Shown here: positions 27,288 through 35,155 of the stretch, one piece after another | How the letters are laid out: each line of letters starts with the position of its first letter | Position numbering within the stretch: position 1 is the stretch's first letter | Source: Acidovorax sp. GBBC 1281 | GTDB taxonomy: Bacteria > Pseudomonadota > Gammaproteobacteria > Burkholderiales > Burkholderiaceae_C | Direction: 5' to 3' | DNA: 64,000 nucleotides | Assembly (NCBI RefSeq): GCF_028473645.1 | Contig: NZ_CP097269.1 | Coordinates: 5,169,501 to 5,233,500 of the forward strand | Position numbers and translations under genes: made by a program | The notes under the pieces: generated by a model | Seen by the model: only the letters and a program-made list of their open reading frames with translations | What the model was told of the DNA's origin: nothing | The model's database searches: none

Positions 27288-27911
27288 TCAGTGAGCCAGA
27301 TGCAGCCCGCATTCGCGGTTGTCCTCGCCCTTCGTCGGGTCCACGTAGTCGAAGTTGTTGGGCAGTTGGTGGGCCACGAGGTATTCGTACAGGTCCTTGG
27401 ACGACCAGTGCAGCAGCGGTGCGACCTTGAGCAGGCCGTCGGGGTTGATGCTCACGGGGTCCATCTGCGCGCGCACGGCCGTGTCGGTGGCGCGCAGCGC
27501 GGTGAACCACACCTGCGGCGCGGTCTCGCGCAGCGCGCGGGCGAAGGGCTCGAGCTTGACCTCTTCGGTGAAGGCGGCATGCCGCGGATCGTCGAGCGCG
27601 GGCACCGGGCCTTCGACGGCCTCGCGGTGGGCGCGCGAGCGGCGCGGCAGGTAGATCGACAGGTTCAGGCCGAGCTGCCGGGTCACCTCGTCGGCGAACT
27701 GGTAAGTGGCCTCGGTGTTGTAGCCGTTGTCCATCCACACCACCGGCACGTCGGGCCGGGCCCGCGTGACCATGTGCAGGATGACGGCCTCGAACGGCCG
27801 GAAATTGGTGGTGACGATGGTGGGCCGGCCCAGGCCCACGGCCCAGTCCACGAGGCCCTGGGCGTCCTTGCCGAGTTCGGCGTTGATTCTTGCGAGGTCG
27901 ATGCTGCTCAT
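27288..27911 (-). CDS. cysH: Phosphoadenylyl-sulfate (PAPS) reductase family protein
   Basis: 207-aa enzyme of assimilatory sulfate reduction that releases sulfite using thioredoxin. It shows the PAPS-reductase nucleotide fold (VTTNFRPFEAVILHMV, PVVWMDNGYNTEATYQFADE) and the C-terminal catalytic Cys in NRECGLH. This is the only Cys in the whole protein, so the CC...CxxC iron-sulfur site of APS reductases is absent; a PAPS-type mechanism is inferred. ATG 27911 is preferred over a TTG at 27923 because GGAG lies at a good distance. No other cys genes are adjacent; a strong terminator follows. Confidence 0.87.
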   Translation of the reverse strand: MSSIDLARINAELGKDAQGLVDWAVGLGRPTIVTTNFRPFEAVILHMVTRARPDVPVVWMDNGYNTEATYQFADEVTRQLGLNLSIYLPRRSRAHREAVEGPVPALDDPRHAAFTEEVKLEPFARALRETAPQVWFTALRATDTAVRAQMDPVSINPDGLLKVAPLLHWSSKDLYEYLVAHQLPNNFDYVDPTKGEDNRECGLHLAH

Positions 27912-28102
27912 TCCATGCTCCAACGGGACCGGGCGCGAGCGGCCCGGTGGGACGGGCGATTGTGCCTTTTGCTCGGAATCTGTGCAGCCGCTACCCTGAG
28001 CACAGCGATCACATGTCGAACCTTCGGAATTGTAGAAATTGGGATCACCACGCCGAAATCGGCAACATGCCTGTTACGTAGGTCTGCTGCGCGCCTACCC
28101 GA

Positions 28103-28531
28103 TCAGGAAATCCATCCAAAGCTGCGCACCAACCAGAAGGCCACTCTGTACAAGTCGTAAATCAGGTACAGAGCAATTGATAAAAGAACTCCGGGGAAAA
28201 GTGCTTTTTGAATTGCTTGCTTCAGCATGAGCAAGATTGACGTGGTATTCACTGCCGTCGCGGAGCTAGCCGTGTCTTCTTCGGAGATGCTGAAGCGGAT
28301 GTCGTTATGACGATGGTTCGATCCGTACTTCTTAATTTCTTCCAGTGACGCTCTTAACACCATGGAATCGAGTTGTTTGACCTTGGCGTCTAGCTCTTTG
28401 ATCTGAAGCTCAAGCACTTTGGTGCGAAGTCGCGCCTCTTTGAGTTGCCTCAACTGCAGACCGAAGCCAACAACTGCACCTATCGGCACAGAGATTGCCA
28501 TCACGATGATCCAGGTTGCCTCAAGGTCCAT
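28103..28531 (-). CDS. Orphan membrane protein, coiled coil between two helices
   Basis: 142-aa protein I do not recognise. Residues about 5-27 form a membrane helix (ATWIIVMAISVPIGAVVGFGL), 28-62 a charged coiled coil (RQLKEARLRTKVLELQIKEL), then a polar loop with KKYGSNHRHNDIRFSISEEDT, and residues about 105-135 a second membrane segment (ALFPGVLLSIALYLIYDLY). Its DNA and surroundings (about 28000-28720) are clearly richer in A/T than the flanking genes and codon use differs, suggesting acquisition. A ribosome site is not obvious. It could be a small phage-defence or regulatory membrane protein, but nothing proves it. Confidence 0.6.
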   Translation of the reverse strand: MDLEATWIIVMAISVPIGAVVGFGLQLRQLKEARLRTKVLELQIKELDAKVKQLDSMVLRASLEEIKKYGSNHRHNDIRFSISEEDTASSATAVNTTSILLMLKQAIQKALFPGVLLSIALYLIYDLYRVAFWLVRSFGWIS

Positions 28532-28682
28532 AGAGCGAGCAGTCTAAGCGACGGTATCGACCCATGCATGGTTCTGCAACTTCCTCGTGCTGTTGACAGC
28601 ATCACAGGCACAGCCATCGCCAAACCACCGCCAACAGTCCAGCGTCTCCCCGCGACATATAAGGAAAACGCAAAAATACAAC

Positions 28683-28714
28683 AATAAGAATCATTCCCAT
28701 TCTCTTTTTATAAT
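28683..28714 (+). promoter_or_regulatory. Fur-box-like palindrome and -10 element of the fecI promoter
   Basis: AATAAGAAT-C-ATTCCCATT at 28683-28701 is a near-palindrome (7 of 9 arm positions pair) of the Fur-box kind. TATAAT at 28709-28714 follows, and the sigma factor ATG is at 28724, so the box overlaps the expected -35/spacer and the transcript would have almost no leader. This fits iron-repressed expression of the following fecI-like gene. Confidence 0.75.
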
Positions 28715-28723
28715 CGGCGTTCC

Positions 28724-29275
28724 ATGCCGCACCCCGCCTCGCTTCCTCCGCCGCCCGAGCCCCTGCTGGCCGCCCTGGTGAAGCACTACGAAGACCTGGT
28801 GGGATCGCTGCGGCACCGCTTCGGGGACGAGTGCTTTCCGCGCGAGATCGTGAACGACCTGTGCGTGCGGCTGCTCGAGCGCCCCGTGCCCGGCGAGATC
28901 GCCAATCCGCTGGCGTTCCTGCGCTGCGTGGCGCGGGACCTGGCCATCGACCGCTACCGCGCCCAGGCCCGGCGTCGCGAGACGGCGCACGAGCACCCAG
29001 AGGCGGACGCCCCCGCCCATTCGGCCGCGCCGCTGTCGCCGCCGGAGCTGGCGCTGGCCGCCCACCAGCGCCAGCGGGCGCTGCTGGCCGCCATCGAGCA
29101 GTTGCCGCAGGCCAGCCGCGAGGCGTTCATCCTCACCAAGCTCTACGGCATGCCGCAGGACGAGGCCGCCCGGCGCATGGGCGTCTCGCGCGGGATGGTG
29201 GCCCGGCACCTGGCGCGCGCCCTGCGCGACGTGGAGCCGGTGCTGATCGAGGGCACCGGCCATGCCGCCCGCTGA
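28724..29275 (+). CDS. FecI-type ECF sigma factor
   Basis: 183-aa iron-starvation sigma factor. Region 2 is visible around residues 15-85 (LLAALVKHYEDLVGSLRHRFG, NPLAFLRCVARDLAIDRYRAQ) and region 4 around 120-170 (QLPQASREAFILTKLYGMPQDEAARRMGVSRGMV). It is followed by fecR (14-bp overlap) and a TonB receptor with a signalling domain, the classical surface-signalling order. A Fur box and TATAAT lie just upstream. Inferred role: transcription of the receptor gene when the cognate ferric complex is bound. Confidence 0.93.
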   Translation: MPHPASLPPPPEPLLAALVKHYEDLVGSLRHRFGDECFPREIVNDLCVRLLERPVPGEIANPLAFLRCVARDLAIDRYRAQARRRETAHEHPEADAPAHSAAPLSPPELALAAHQRQRALLAAIEQLPQASREAFILTKLYGMPQDEAARRMGVSRGMVARHLARALRDVEPVLIEGTGHAAR

Positions 29276-30254
29276 ATCCGCCGCGGTATCGGCCGCCCGT
29301 GCAGCCGGCGCCGGCAACCCTTCCGTGCGCGGCGCGGGCCGCCGCGCCCACTTGCCCATCGACGACGCCCTGGCGCCGTTCGCCGACCTGCTGCGCCAGC
29401 ACCTGCCCACGCCCGAAGACATCGAGCAGGCAGCGGCCCTGCGCCGCGAGCGACGCCGGCGCCCCGCCAAAGCCCGCGCGGCGGGCGCGGCCACGGCATT
29501 GGCAGTGGCCGCGCTGGCGGGGGTGCTGTGGGCTGATCCGGTGCTGCACCGCGAATCGCTGGCCAGCGCCGTGGGCGAGCGCCAGGCCCGGCCGCTGCTC
29601 GATGGCAGCACGGTGCGCCTGAACAGCGGCACCCGGGTGGAGGTGGCGCTGCACCTGCGCTCGCGCCGCCTGTCGCTGGCGCACGGCGAGGCCGCCTTCG
29701 AAGTCGCCCACGCGCCCTGGCACGCCTGGGCGCCCTGGCTGCAGTGCCCGTTCACCGTGCAGGCGGGCGCGGTGGCGGTGGAGGACATCGGCACCGTCTT
29801 CAACATCCGCCGCGACGGGACGGCAGCGGCCGGCGACGCGGCCGATGCCGGCGCCGACATCACCGTGCAGCAGGGCAGCGTGCGCGTGCACGCCGGCGTC
29901 GGGACGGCGCCGGTGGTGCTGCATGCGGGCCAGGCGCTGCACACCCGGCCGGGCACGGCCTGGCCCGCCCCGGTGGGAGCGGACACCGCCCGCGTCGCCG
30001 CGTGGCAGGCCGGCCGGCTGCGGCTGGACGCCACGCCGCTGGCCGACGCCGTGGCCGAGATGCAGCGCCACCGCCGCACCCCCATCACGCTGGCCGACGG
30101 GCACGCGGCAGCGCTGCGCATCTCGGGGGAGTTCGACCTGGACCGCATCGACCAGCTGATCGACCTGCTGCCGCGCCTGGCCCCGGTGCGGGTGGACCGC
30201 CATGCAGACGGCAGCGTGGTGATCGGCCTGCGCACGGCACATCAAAAACCATAG
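29262..30254 (+). CDS. FecR-type anti-sigma regulator
   Basis: 330-aa inner-membrane regulator. The N-terminal cytosolic part contains ADLLRQHLPTPEDIEQAAALRRERR, then a membrane helix at about residues 70-90 (AGAATALAVAALAGVLW). The periplasmic FecR domain has LLDGSTVRLNSGTRVEVAL, RRLSLAHGEAAFEVAHA and VEDIGTVFNIRRDG, and the C-terminal part resembles the secretin/TonB short domain-contacting segment. It overlaps the sigma gene and precedes the TonB receptor by 207 bp with a terminator-like hairpin between. It transmits receptor occupancy to the sigma factor. The N-terminal 25 residues are poorly conserved-looking. Confidence 0.9.
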   Translation: MPPAESAAVSAARAAGAGNPSVRGAGRRAHLPIDDALAPFADLLRQHLPTPEDIEQAAALRRERRRRPAKARAAGAATALAVAALAGVLWADPVLHRESLASAVGERQARPLLDGSTVRLNSGTRVEVALHLRSRRLSLAHGEAAFEVAHAPWHAWAPWLQCPFTVQAGAVAVEDIGTVFNIRRDGTAAAGDAADAGADITVQQGSVRVHAGVGTAPVVLHAGQALHTRPGTAWPAPVGADTARVAAWQAGRLRLDATPLADAVAEMQRHRRTPITLADGHAAALRISGEFDLDRIDQLIDLLPRLAPVRVDRHADGSVVIGLRTAHQKP

Positions 30255-30392
30255 CAGGGTGCCGGCGCATTGATTGCGGTGGCGCCCGTTTCGATGCCCA
30301 GTGCCCCGGTCTCCGGCCGAGGGGCCGCCGCTGGCCATTCGTTGATTTGGATCGGCGACGTGTACAAACCCGCCCGCCGCATCGGCTCACAG

Positions 30393-30431
30393 GGGGACGG
30401 GCGCGCCCTGCCCGCCCGCCGTCCCCTTTTT
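30393..30431 (+). terminator. Intrinsic terminator between fecR and the TonB receptor
   Basis: GGGGACGG (30393-30400) pairs with CCGTCCCC (30419-30426), followed by five T residues. It separates the regulator pair from the receptor, so the receptor most likely has its own sigma-dependent promoter or is expressed by read-through; only 30 bp remain to the receptor start. Confidence 0.75.
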
Positions 30432-30461
30432 GTCTTGACCGATTTCTTTCCAGGAGCCTCC

Positions 30462-32888
30462 ATGCCGATCCCCCAACACCGCCGCCCGCCACACCGCGCC
30501 CGATGGGCCGCGCTGGCCGCCGCGCTGTGCATCGCCGCCACCGCCGTCCAGGCCCAGCCCGTCGCGGTGGACCTGCCCGCCCAGCCCCTGGCGCAGTCAT
30601 TGAACGCCCTGGCGCGCCAGAGCGGCGTGCAGATCGTGTTCGTCACCGACATCGCCCAGGGCCAGCAGGCGCCGGCGGTGCGGGGCACGCTGGAGGTGCG
30701 CGACGCGCTGCAGCGCTTGGTCGCCGGCACCGGGCTGGTGGTGCGCGCGCAGGATGCCCGCACCTTCACGGTGGAGCGCGGAGGCACCGCCCCCACTGGT
30801 GGCACCCCGGGGGCCGCGGGTGCGGCGGGTGCGGCGGGTGCGGCGGGTGCGGCGGCCGGCGCCACGATGAGCGAGGTGCGCGTGCAGGCGGCGCGTGGCG
30901 AGGACACGGCCTACAACGCCGCGTCGACCGCCAGCGGCACCAAGACCGAGGCCCCGCTGCGCGACGTGCCGCAGACCATCGACGTGGTGCCGCAGCAGGT
31001 GATCCGCGACCAGGGCGCGACCTCGATGCAGGACACCCTGCGCAACGTGGCGGGCGTGGGCCTGTCGCACGGCGATGGCCAGCGCGACCAAGTCAGCATC
31101 CGCGGCTTCACCAGCATCGGCGACCAGTTCGTGGACGGTTTTCGCGACGACGCGCTGTACTTCCGCGACCTGTCCAACATCGAGCGGGTGGAGGTGGTGA
31201 AGGGCCCCGCCGCCGTGCTGTACGGGCGCGGCTCGTCCGGCGGCCTGGTCAACCGCGTGACGAAAAAGCCCGGCACGGACGTGTCGGACATCGCCCTGAG
31301 CGTGGGCAGCTGGGCCGACAAGCGTGCCGAGTTCGACGTGGGCCGCGCGCCCGCGGGCAGCGACTGGTCCTGGCGCATCACCGGCGCGGCCGAGGACGCC
31401 AACAGCTACCGCAGCCAGCAGTTCCTGGAGCGCCAGGCCATCGCCCCTTCGGTGCTGTGGAAGCCCGACGGCGCCACCTCGCTCATGCTGCAGGCCGACT
31501 ACCTGCACGACAAGCGCGTGACCGACTTCGGCATCCCGGCCTACCAGGGCCGCCCGGTCAACGTGCCCGCGGGTACCTACTTCGGCTCGGCCAACGCGCG
31601 CGATGCGGACACCTCCGAATCCACGGTCAGCTCGTTCACCGCCACGTTCAGCCACCGCTTTTCCGACACGCTGCGCGTGCGCAACGCCCTGCGCTACTAC
31701 CACTACGACCTGGACCGCCAGAACACCCTGCCCGCGGGCACCACGAACGAGGCCGCGGGCACCGTGGCGCTCACGCGCTCGGGCGTGGACCGGCGCGAGC
31801 GCGGCGTGTTCAACCAGACCGAGCTGATCCAGAACCTGCGCACCGGCAGCGTCGCGCACGAAGTGCTTTACGGCCTGGAGCTGGGCCAGCAGAACAAGGA
31901 TGCGGTCTCGCTCACCGGCGGCACGCTGGGCAACGTGAACCTGTGGAACCCGGTGCTGCCGGTGGCACCGCTCAACGGCGGCGGGGCCGTGTCGGCCAGC
32001 GCGCTGAACCGCTACCTGACGCGCGCGCTCTACGTGCAGGACCAGATCACGCTGTCGCCCGAGTGGAAAGTGCTGGCCGGCCTGCGCTACGACCGCTTCG
32101 GCCAGGAGACCGACAACCGCCTGGCGGGCCAGAGCGACTTCGAGCGCACGGACACCACCTGGAGCCCGCGCGCAGGCCTGGTGTGGCAGCCCACGGCGGC
32201 GCAGTCGTACTACGTTTCGGTCAGCCGCTCCTACCAGCCCTCGGCCGAGATGTTCGCGCTGTCGGCCACCAACACGGCCATCAAGCCCGAGCAGACGACC
32301 AACTACGAGGTGGGTGCCAAGCTCGACCTGCTGGACGGCCGCGCCACGGCAACGGCCTCGCTGTTCCAGCTGGAGCGCACCGACATCAAGACCACCAACC
32401 CGGCGCAGCCCACGCAGCTGATCCCCATCGGCACGCAGCGCACGCGCGGGCTGGAGCTGTCGCTGGCGGGCGAGTTGGCGGCGGGCCTGCAGGCCACGCT
32501 GAGCTACGCGCTGCTGGACACCCGCATCACGCGCTCCACGGCCACCGATGCCGGCCAGGCGGTGCAGGGCAAACGCGCCACGATCACGCCGCGCAACGCG
32601 TTCTCGGCCTGGCTCACGCAGCGCCTGGGCGACGACTGGAGCGTGGGCGGCGGCATCAACTACGTGGGCGACCGCTTCGCCAATCCGGGCAACACGGTGA
32701 CCCTGCCGTCGTACGTGGTGGTGGACGCCATGGCGCAGTACCGCATCGGCAAGGCGACCACGCTGCAGCTGAACCTGCGCAACCTGTTCGACCGCAACTA
32801 CATCGTCTCGGCCCACGGCAGCAGCCCCAACCTGAACCTGCCGGGCGCGCCGCGCAATGCGATGCTGACGCTGCGGCACAGCTTCTGA
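30462..32888 (+). CDS. TonB-dependent ferric-siderophore-type receptor with signalling domain
   Basis: 808-aa outer-membrane receptor. Start ATG 30462 (AGGAGCC before it) gives a signal peptide ending AVQAQP, a secretin/TonB short N-terminal signalling domain (about 40-100, LAQSLNALARQSGVQIVF), a Gly/Ala linker encoded by a 9-bp microsatellite, the plug (DVPQTIDVVPQQVIRDQG, IRGFTSIGDQFVDGFRDD, ERVEVVKGPAAVLYGRGSSG) and a 22-strand barrel ending LTLRHSF with terminal Phe. The fecI-fecR genes upstream match its signalling domain. The substrate is probably a ferric siderophore; which one cannot be told. Confidence 0.93.
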   Translation: MPIPQHRRPPHRARWAALAAALCIAATAVQAQPVAVDLPAQPLAQSLNALARQSGVQIVFVTDIAQGQQAPAVRGTLEVRDALQRLVAGTGLVVRAQDARTFTVERGGTAPTGGTPGAAGAAGAAGAAGAAAGATMSEVRVQAARGEDTAYNAASTASGTKTEAPLRDVPQTIDVVPQQVIRDQGATSMQDTLRNVAGVGLSHGDGQRDQVSIRGFTSIGDQFVDGFRDDALYFRDLSNIERVEVVKGPAAVLYGRGSSGGLVNRVTKKPGTDVSDIALSVGSWADKRAEFDVGRAPAGSDWSWRITGAAEDANSYRSQQFLERQAIAPSVLWKPDGATSLMLQADYLHDKRVTDFGIPAYQGRPVNVPAGTYFGSANARDADTSESTVSSFTATFSHRFSDTLRVRNALRYYHYDLDRQNTLPAGTTNEAAGTVALTRSGVDRRERGVFNQTELIQNLRTGSVAHEVLYGLELGQQNKDAVSLTGGTLGNVNLWNPVLPVAPLNGGGAVSASALNRYLTRALYVQDQITLSPEWKVLAGLRYDRFGQETDNRLAGQSDFERTDTTWSPRAGLVWQPTAAQSYYVSVSRSYQPSAEMFALSATNTAIKPEQTTNYEVGAKLDLLDGRATATASLFQLERTDIKTTNPAQPTQLIPIGTQRTRGLELSLAGELAAGLQATLSYALLDTRITRSTATDAGQAVQGKRATITPRNAFSAWLTQRLGDDWSVGGGINYVGDRFANPGNTVTLPSYVVVDAMAQYRIGKATTLQLNLRNLFDRNYIVSAHGSSPNLNLPGAPRNAMLTLRHSF
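30816..30855 (+). repeat. 9-bp microsatellite in the receptor linker
   Basis: Four copies of GCGGGTGCG (30816-30851) plus a partial unit, encoding repeated Ala-Gly-Ala between signalling domain and plug. Copy-number changes would lengthen the linker in steps of three residues without frameshift. Confidence 0.85.
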
Positions 32889-33041
32889 CCGGGCCACCGG
32901 CGTTTCAGGAATCTGTCCAAACAGGAAACCTCCCAGATCAAGCAATAGGTTTTTATCGAACATTCCTTCCTGTGGAACAATCCGGCCCGGCGCGCGTTAA
33001 CGGCCGGTTTTGCGCAGAGATCACACAGGAAGAGAAGAACA

Positions 33042-33704
33042 ATGTCGCTTGCCTACTGGTTCCGGGAGGGACCTGCGGAGCCCATCGAGAATGGGCGGAT
33101 TCAATATGGACCGGGGAAAGGCTTGCCCAAGCTGGTGTTCAAGGGGTTGGACAATTCACAGAAACTTGTCCAGAAGATCGCTACCGTCGATCCGATGCGA
33201 AAGAAGATCATCTTGATCCAGCCCGGGGAGAAAGCCCTTTATGCCTCGGGTTTGCGGGAGCGGGGGGTCAATGGTTACCTGTATCTGTTCGCGCATGCAA
33301 ACGCACAGCGACTCCAGGGGGTGACAGATATTGGAGAAATCATCCGTGTTATCCATCTCAGCGGCATCTGGCACAGGCAGCCGATCCTGATCGATGCGTG
33401 CAATGCCGGGGCCTCGCCTGACGGCGTCGCCAGCGTCCTAGCCGGGGCCCTGGGCACCCACGTCACCGCACCTACCACGACCACCTGGAACCAGCCTCTC
33501 GGCGGCCCGGCCATCGGCCAAGGCGCCTTCGAGAAGCTGCCTGGCGTACTGGAACGGCTGGCCATCCCCAACTTCCTGCGCCCAGGGCAATGGCGCACCT
33601 GGGGGCCAGACGGCCAACCCATAGCCACCACGCGCACCTCGCCCCGCGATGGCGGCGAACTCGTCAAGGGTCCGCTGGCCCATGAACTGCTGAGGAAACG
33701 ATGA
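33042..33704 (+). CDS. Caspase-fold-like His/Cys protein, candidate effector
   Basis: 220-aa protein of unknown family. The core looks like a small caspase/clostripain-type domain: beta strand and His in GYLYLFAHAN (H85), and 35 residues later strand plus Cys in QPILIDACNAG (C120), the usual order of the catalytic dyad, followed by a small-residue loop. No signal peptide is seen. AGGAAGAG precedes ATG 33042. It is coupled (ATGA overlap) to a membrane-anchored protein gene that is duplicated. I infer a protease-like toxin with immunity partners; a host-side peptidase without toxin role is the alternative. GC is lower than in neighbours. Confidence 0.62.
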   Translation: MSLAYWFREGPAEPIENGRIQYGPGKGLPKLVFKGLDNSQKLVQKIATVDPMRKKIILIQPGEKALYASGLRERGVNGYLYLFAHANAQRLQGVTDIGEIIRVIHLSGIWHRQPILIDACNAGASPDGVASVLAGALGTHVTAPTTTTWNQPLGGPAIGQGAFEKLPGVLERLAIPNFLRPGQWRTWGPDGQPIATTRTSPRDGGELVKGPLAHELLRKR

Positions 33705-34411
33705 TGCTGCGGGGGTGGAAACGCATCGGCTGCGGTTTTCAACTGCTGTTGATCTCCTTGCTACTGATCGGCACTTACACCGCATGGTGGTGGATCGACA
33801 GCGCTCGCACCTGCGACACGCAGGACGAGTACAACCTGCGGGGCATTTGCTTAATGCGGGTACAGGAGCGCGCAGAGCAGGGCGACAACGCCGCGCAATG
33901 GACGTATGGCGCCTACCTCGAAACCGAAGGTAAACAGCAGGAATCTCGCGCCTGGCACCTCCAGGCCATGCACGGCGCCCGCGTAGGGCTGGCTTTTCGC
34001 GGCGAAATGATCGGCTACTGCGACCGCATCCCCGGCTTCGAGGCGCGCACCGTCGAGGCCGTCATGCTGCGCGTTGCGCAGAACAGCCCCGACGCGCATC
34101 TGCGCCTGCTGCACCTCTATACCACCCCCCCCTCCCGTTGCAGCGCCTTCGACCTCGACAAGGCGGGTGCGCAGATTCCCCTGCTGACGCAGTGCGCGCA
34201 CTTTGGCATTGCCGACTACCTCGAACAGGCCGCCAGTGCGCATCACCGCGTTCCGCCTGCCACCCGTGCGGCCATCCGCTCGAACATGGCTCTCTGCGAA
34301 AAGGAACTGGCAGGACAGGGGCCCCCGGATACGACTGCGCAGGAATTTATGCCGGTACGGCGAGAGGACGTGGATGCCCTGTCTCGCCGCCTCGCGGCGC
34401 TGGAACCCTAA
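33701..34411 (+). CDS. Membrane-anchored Sel1-like protein, candidate immunity partner (copy 1)
   Basis: 236-aa protein with one N-terminal membrane helix (about 13-30, LLLISLLLIGTYTAWWWI) and a periplasmic helical domain. It contains ARTCDTQDEYNLRGIC (a likely disulfide) and a Sel1/TPR-like stretch, AEQGDNAAQWTYGAYLETEG, plus YCDRIPGF. It overlaps the upstream caspase-like gene by 4 bp and is followed after 1 bp by a second, frameshifted copy 733 bp further on. Single-helix periplasmic partners in tandem copies are typical of toxin immunity genes, which is the basis for the inferred role. Confidence 0.65.
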   Translation: MMLRGWKRIGCGFQLLLISLLLIGTYTAWWWIDSARTCDTQDEYNLRGICLMRVQERAEQGDNAAQWTYGAYLETEGKQQESRAWHLQAMHGARVGLAFRGEMIGYCDRIPGFEARTVEAVMLRVAQNSPDAHLRLLHLYTTPPSRCSAFDLDKAGAQIPLLTQCAHFGIADYLEQAASAHHRVPPATRAAIRSNMALCEKELAGQGPPDTTAQEFMPVRREDVDALSRRLAALEP

Positions 34412-34782
34412 GATGCACCGTCCGAAGGCCGAGGCGCCCATGGCATGGTGGAAGCGCATCGGCTGCAGTTTTCAACTGCTCTTAATCTTCTCTCTCCTGA
34501 TCGGCAGCTACACCGCATGGTGGTGGATCGATAGCGCTCGCACCTGCGAGACGCAGGACCAGTACACCCTTCGCGGCATCTGCCTCATGCGGATACAGGA
34601 ACGCGCCGAGCAGGGCGACAACGCCGCGCAATGGACGTATGGCGCCTACCTCGAAACCGAAGGTAAACAGCAGGAATCTCGCGCCTGGCACCTCCAGGCC
34701 ATGCACGGCGCCCGCGTAGGGCTGGCTTTTCGCGGCGAAATGATCGGCTACTGCGACCGCATCCCCGGCTTCGAGGCGCGCA
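33875..34782 (+). repeat. 175-bp perfect direct repeat within the duplicated pair
   Basis: 33875-34049 and 34608-34782 are identical over 175 bp (offset 733 bp), while the segments on both sides differ at many positions. This marks recent duplication or gene conversion restricted to the middle of the two paralogues. Confidence 0.9.
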
Positions 34783-35145
34783 ACGTGGAGGCCGTCATGC
34801 TGCGCGTCGCGCAGACCAGCCCCGACGCGCACCTAACCCTGCTGCACCTCTACACCACCCCCCCGCTTCCTTTGCAGCGCCTTTGACCTCGACAAGGCCG
34901 GCGCGCAGATTCCCCTGCTGACGCAGTGCGCCCACTTTGGCATTGCAGACTACCTAGAACTCGCTGCCAGCGAGCATTACCGCGTGCCACTTGCCACCCG
35001 CGCAGCCATCCGCTCGAACATGGCCCTCTGCGAAAAGGAACTGGCAGCCCCGCCCCCACTGGGCACCACGGTCCGCGAATTCATGCCGGTGCGGCGAGAG
35101 GACCTGGACGCCCTGTCGCACCGCCTCGCAGCGCTGGAACCCTGA
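34413..35145 (+). pseudogene. Second copy of the membrane-anchored partner, frameshifted
   Basis: Starts at ATG 34413 (possibly 34440) and parallels copy 1 (RIGCSFQLLLIFSLLIGSYT, CETQDQYTLRGIC). At the C-rich stretch 34858-34873 it carries one extra base relative to copy 1, so the frame ends at TGA 34884-34886 after LYTTPPLPLQRL. The remaining 3' half is intact in the shifted frame from 34873 to TGA 35143-35145 (AFDLDKAGAQIPLLTQCAHF to LAALEP). A product of 157 aa lacking the C-terminal third could still be made. Sequencing error in the C run is possible. Confidence 0.8.
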
Positions 35146-35155
35146 ACCGCTCCCC

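Noticed and set aside
28010..28100. Possible tRNA remnant or attachment site near CGAACCTTCGGAATTG
   Set aside because: No cloverleaf could be folded and no integrase or second copy was found.
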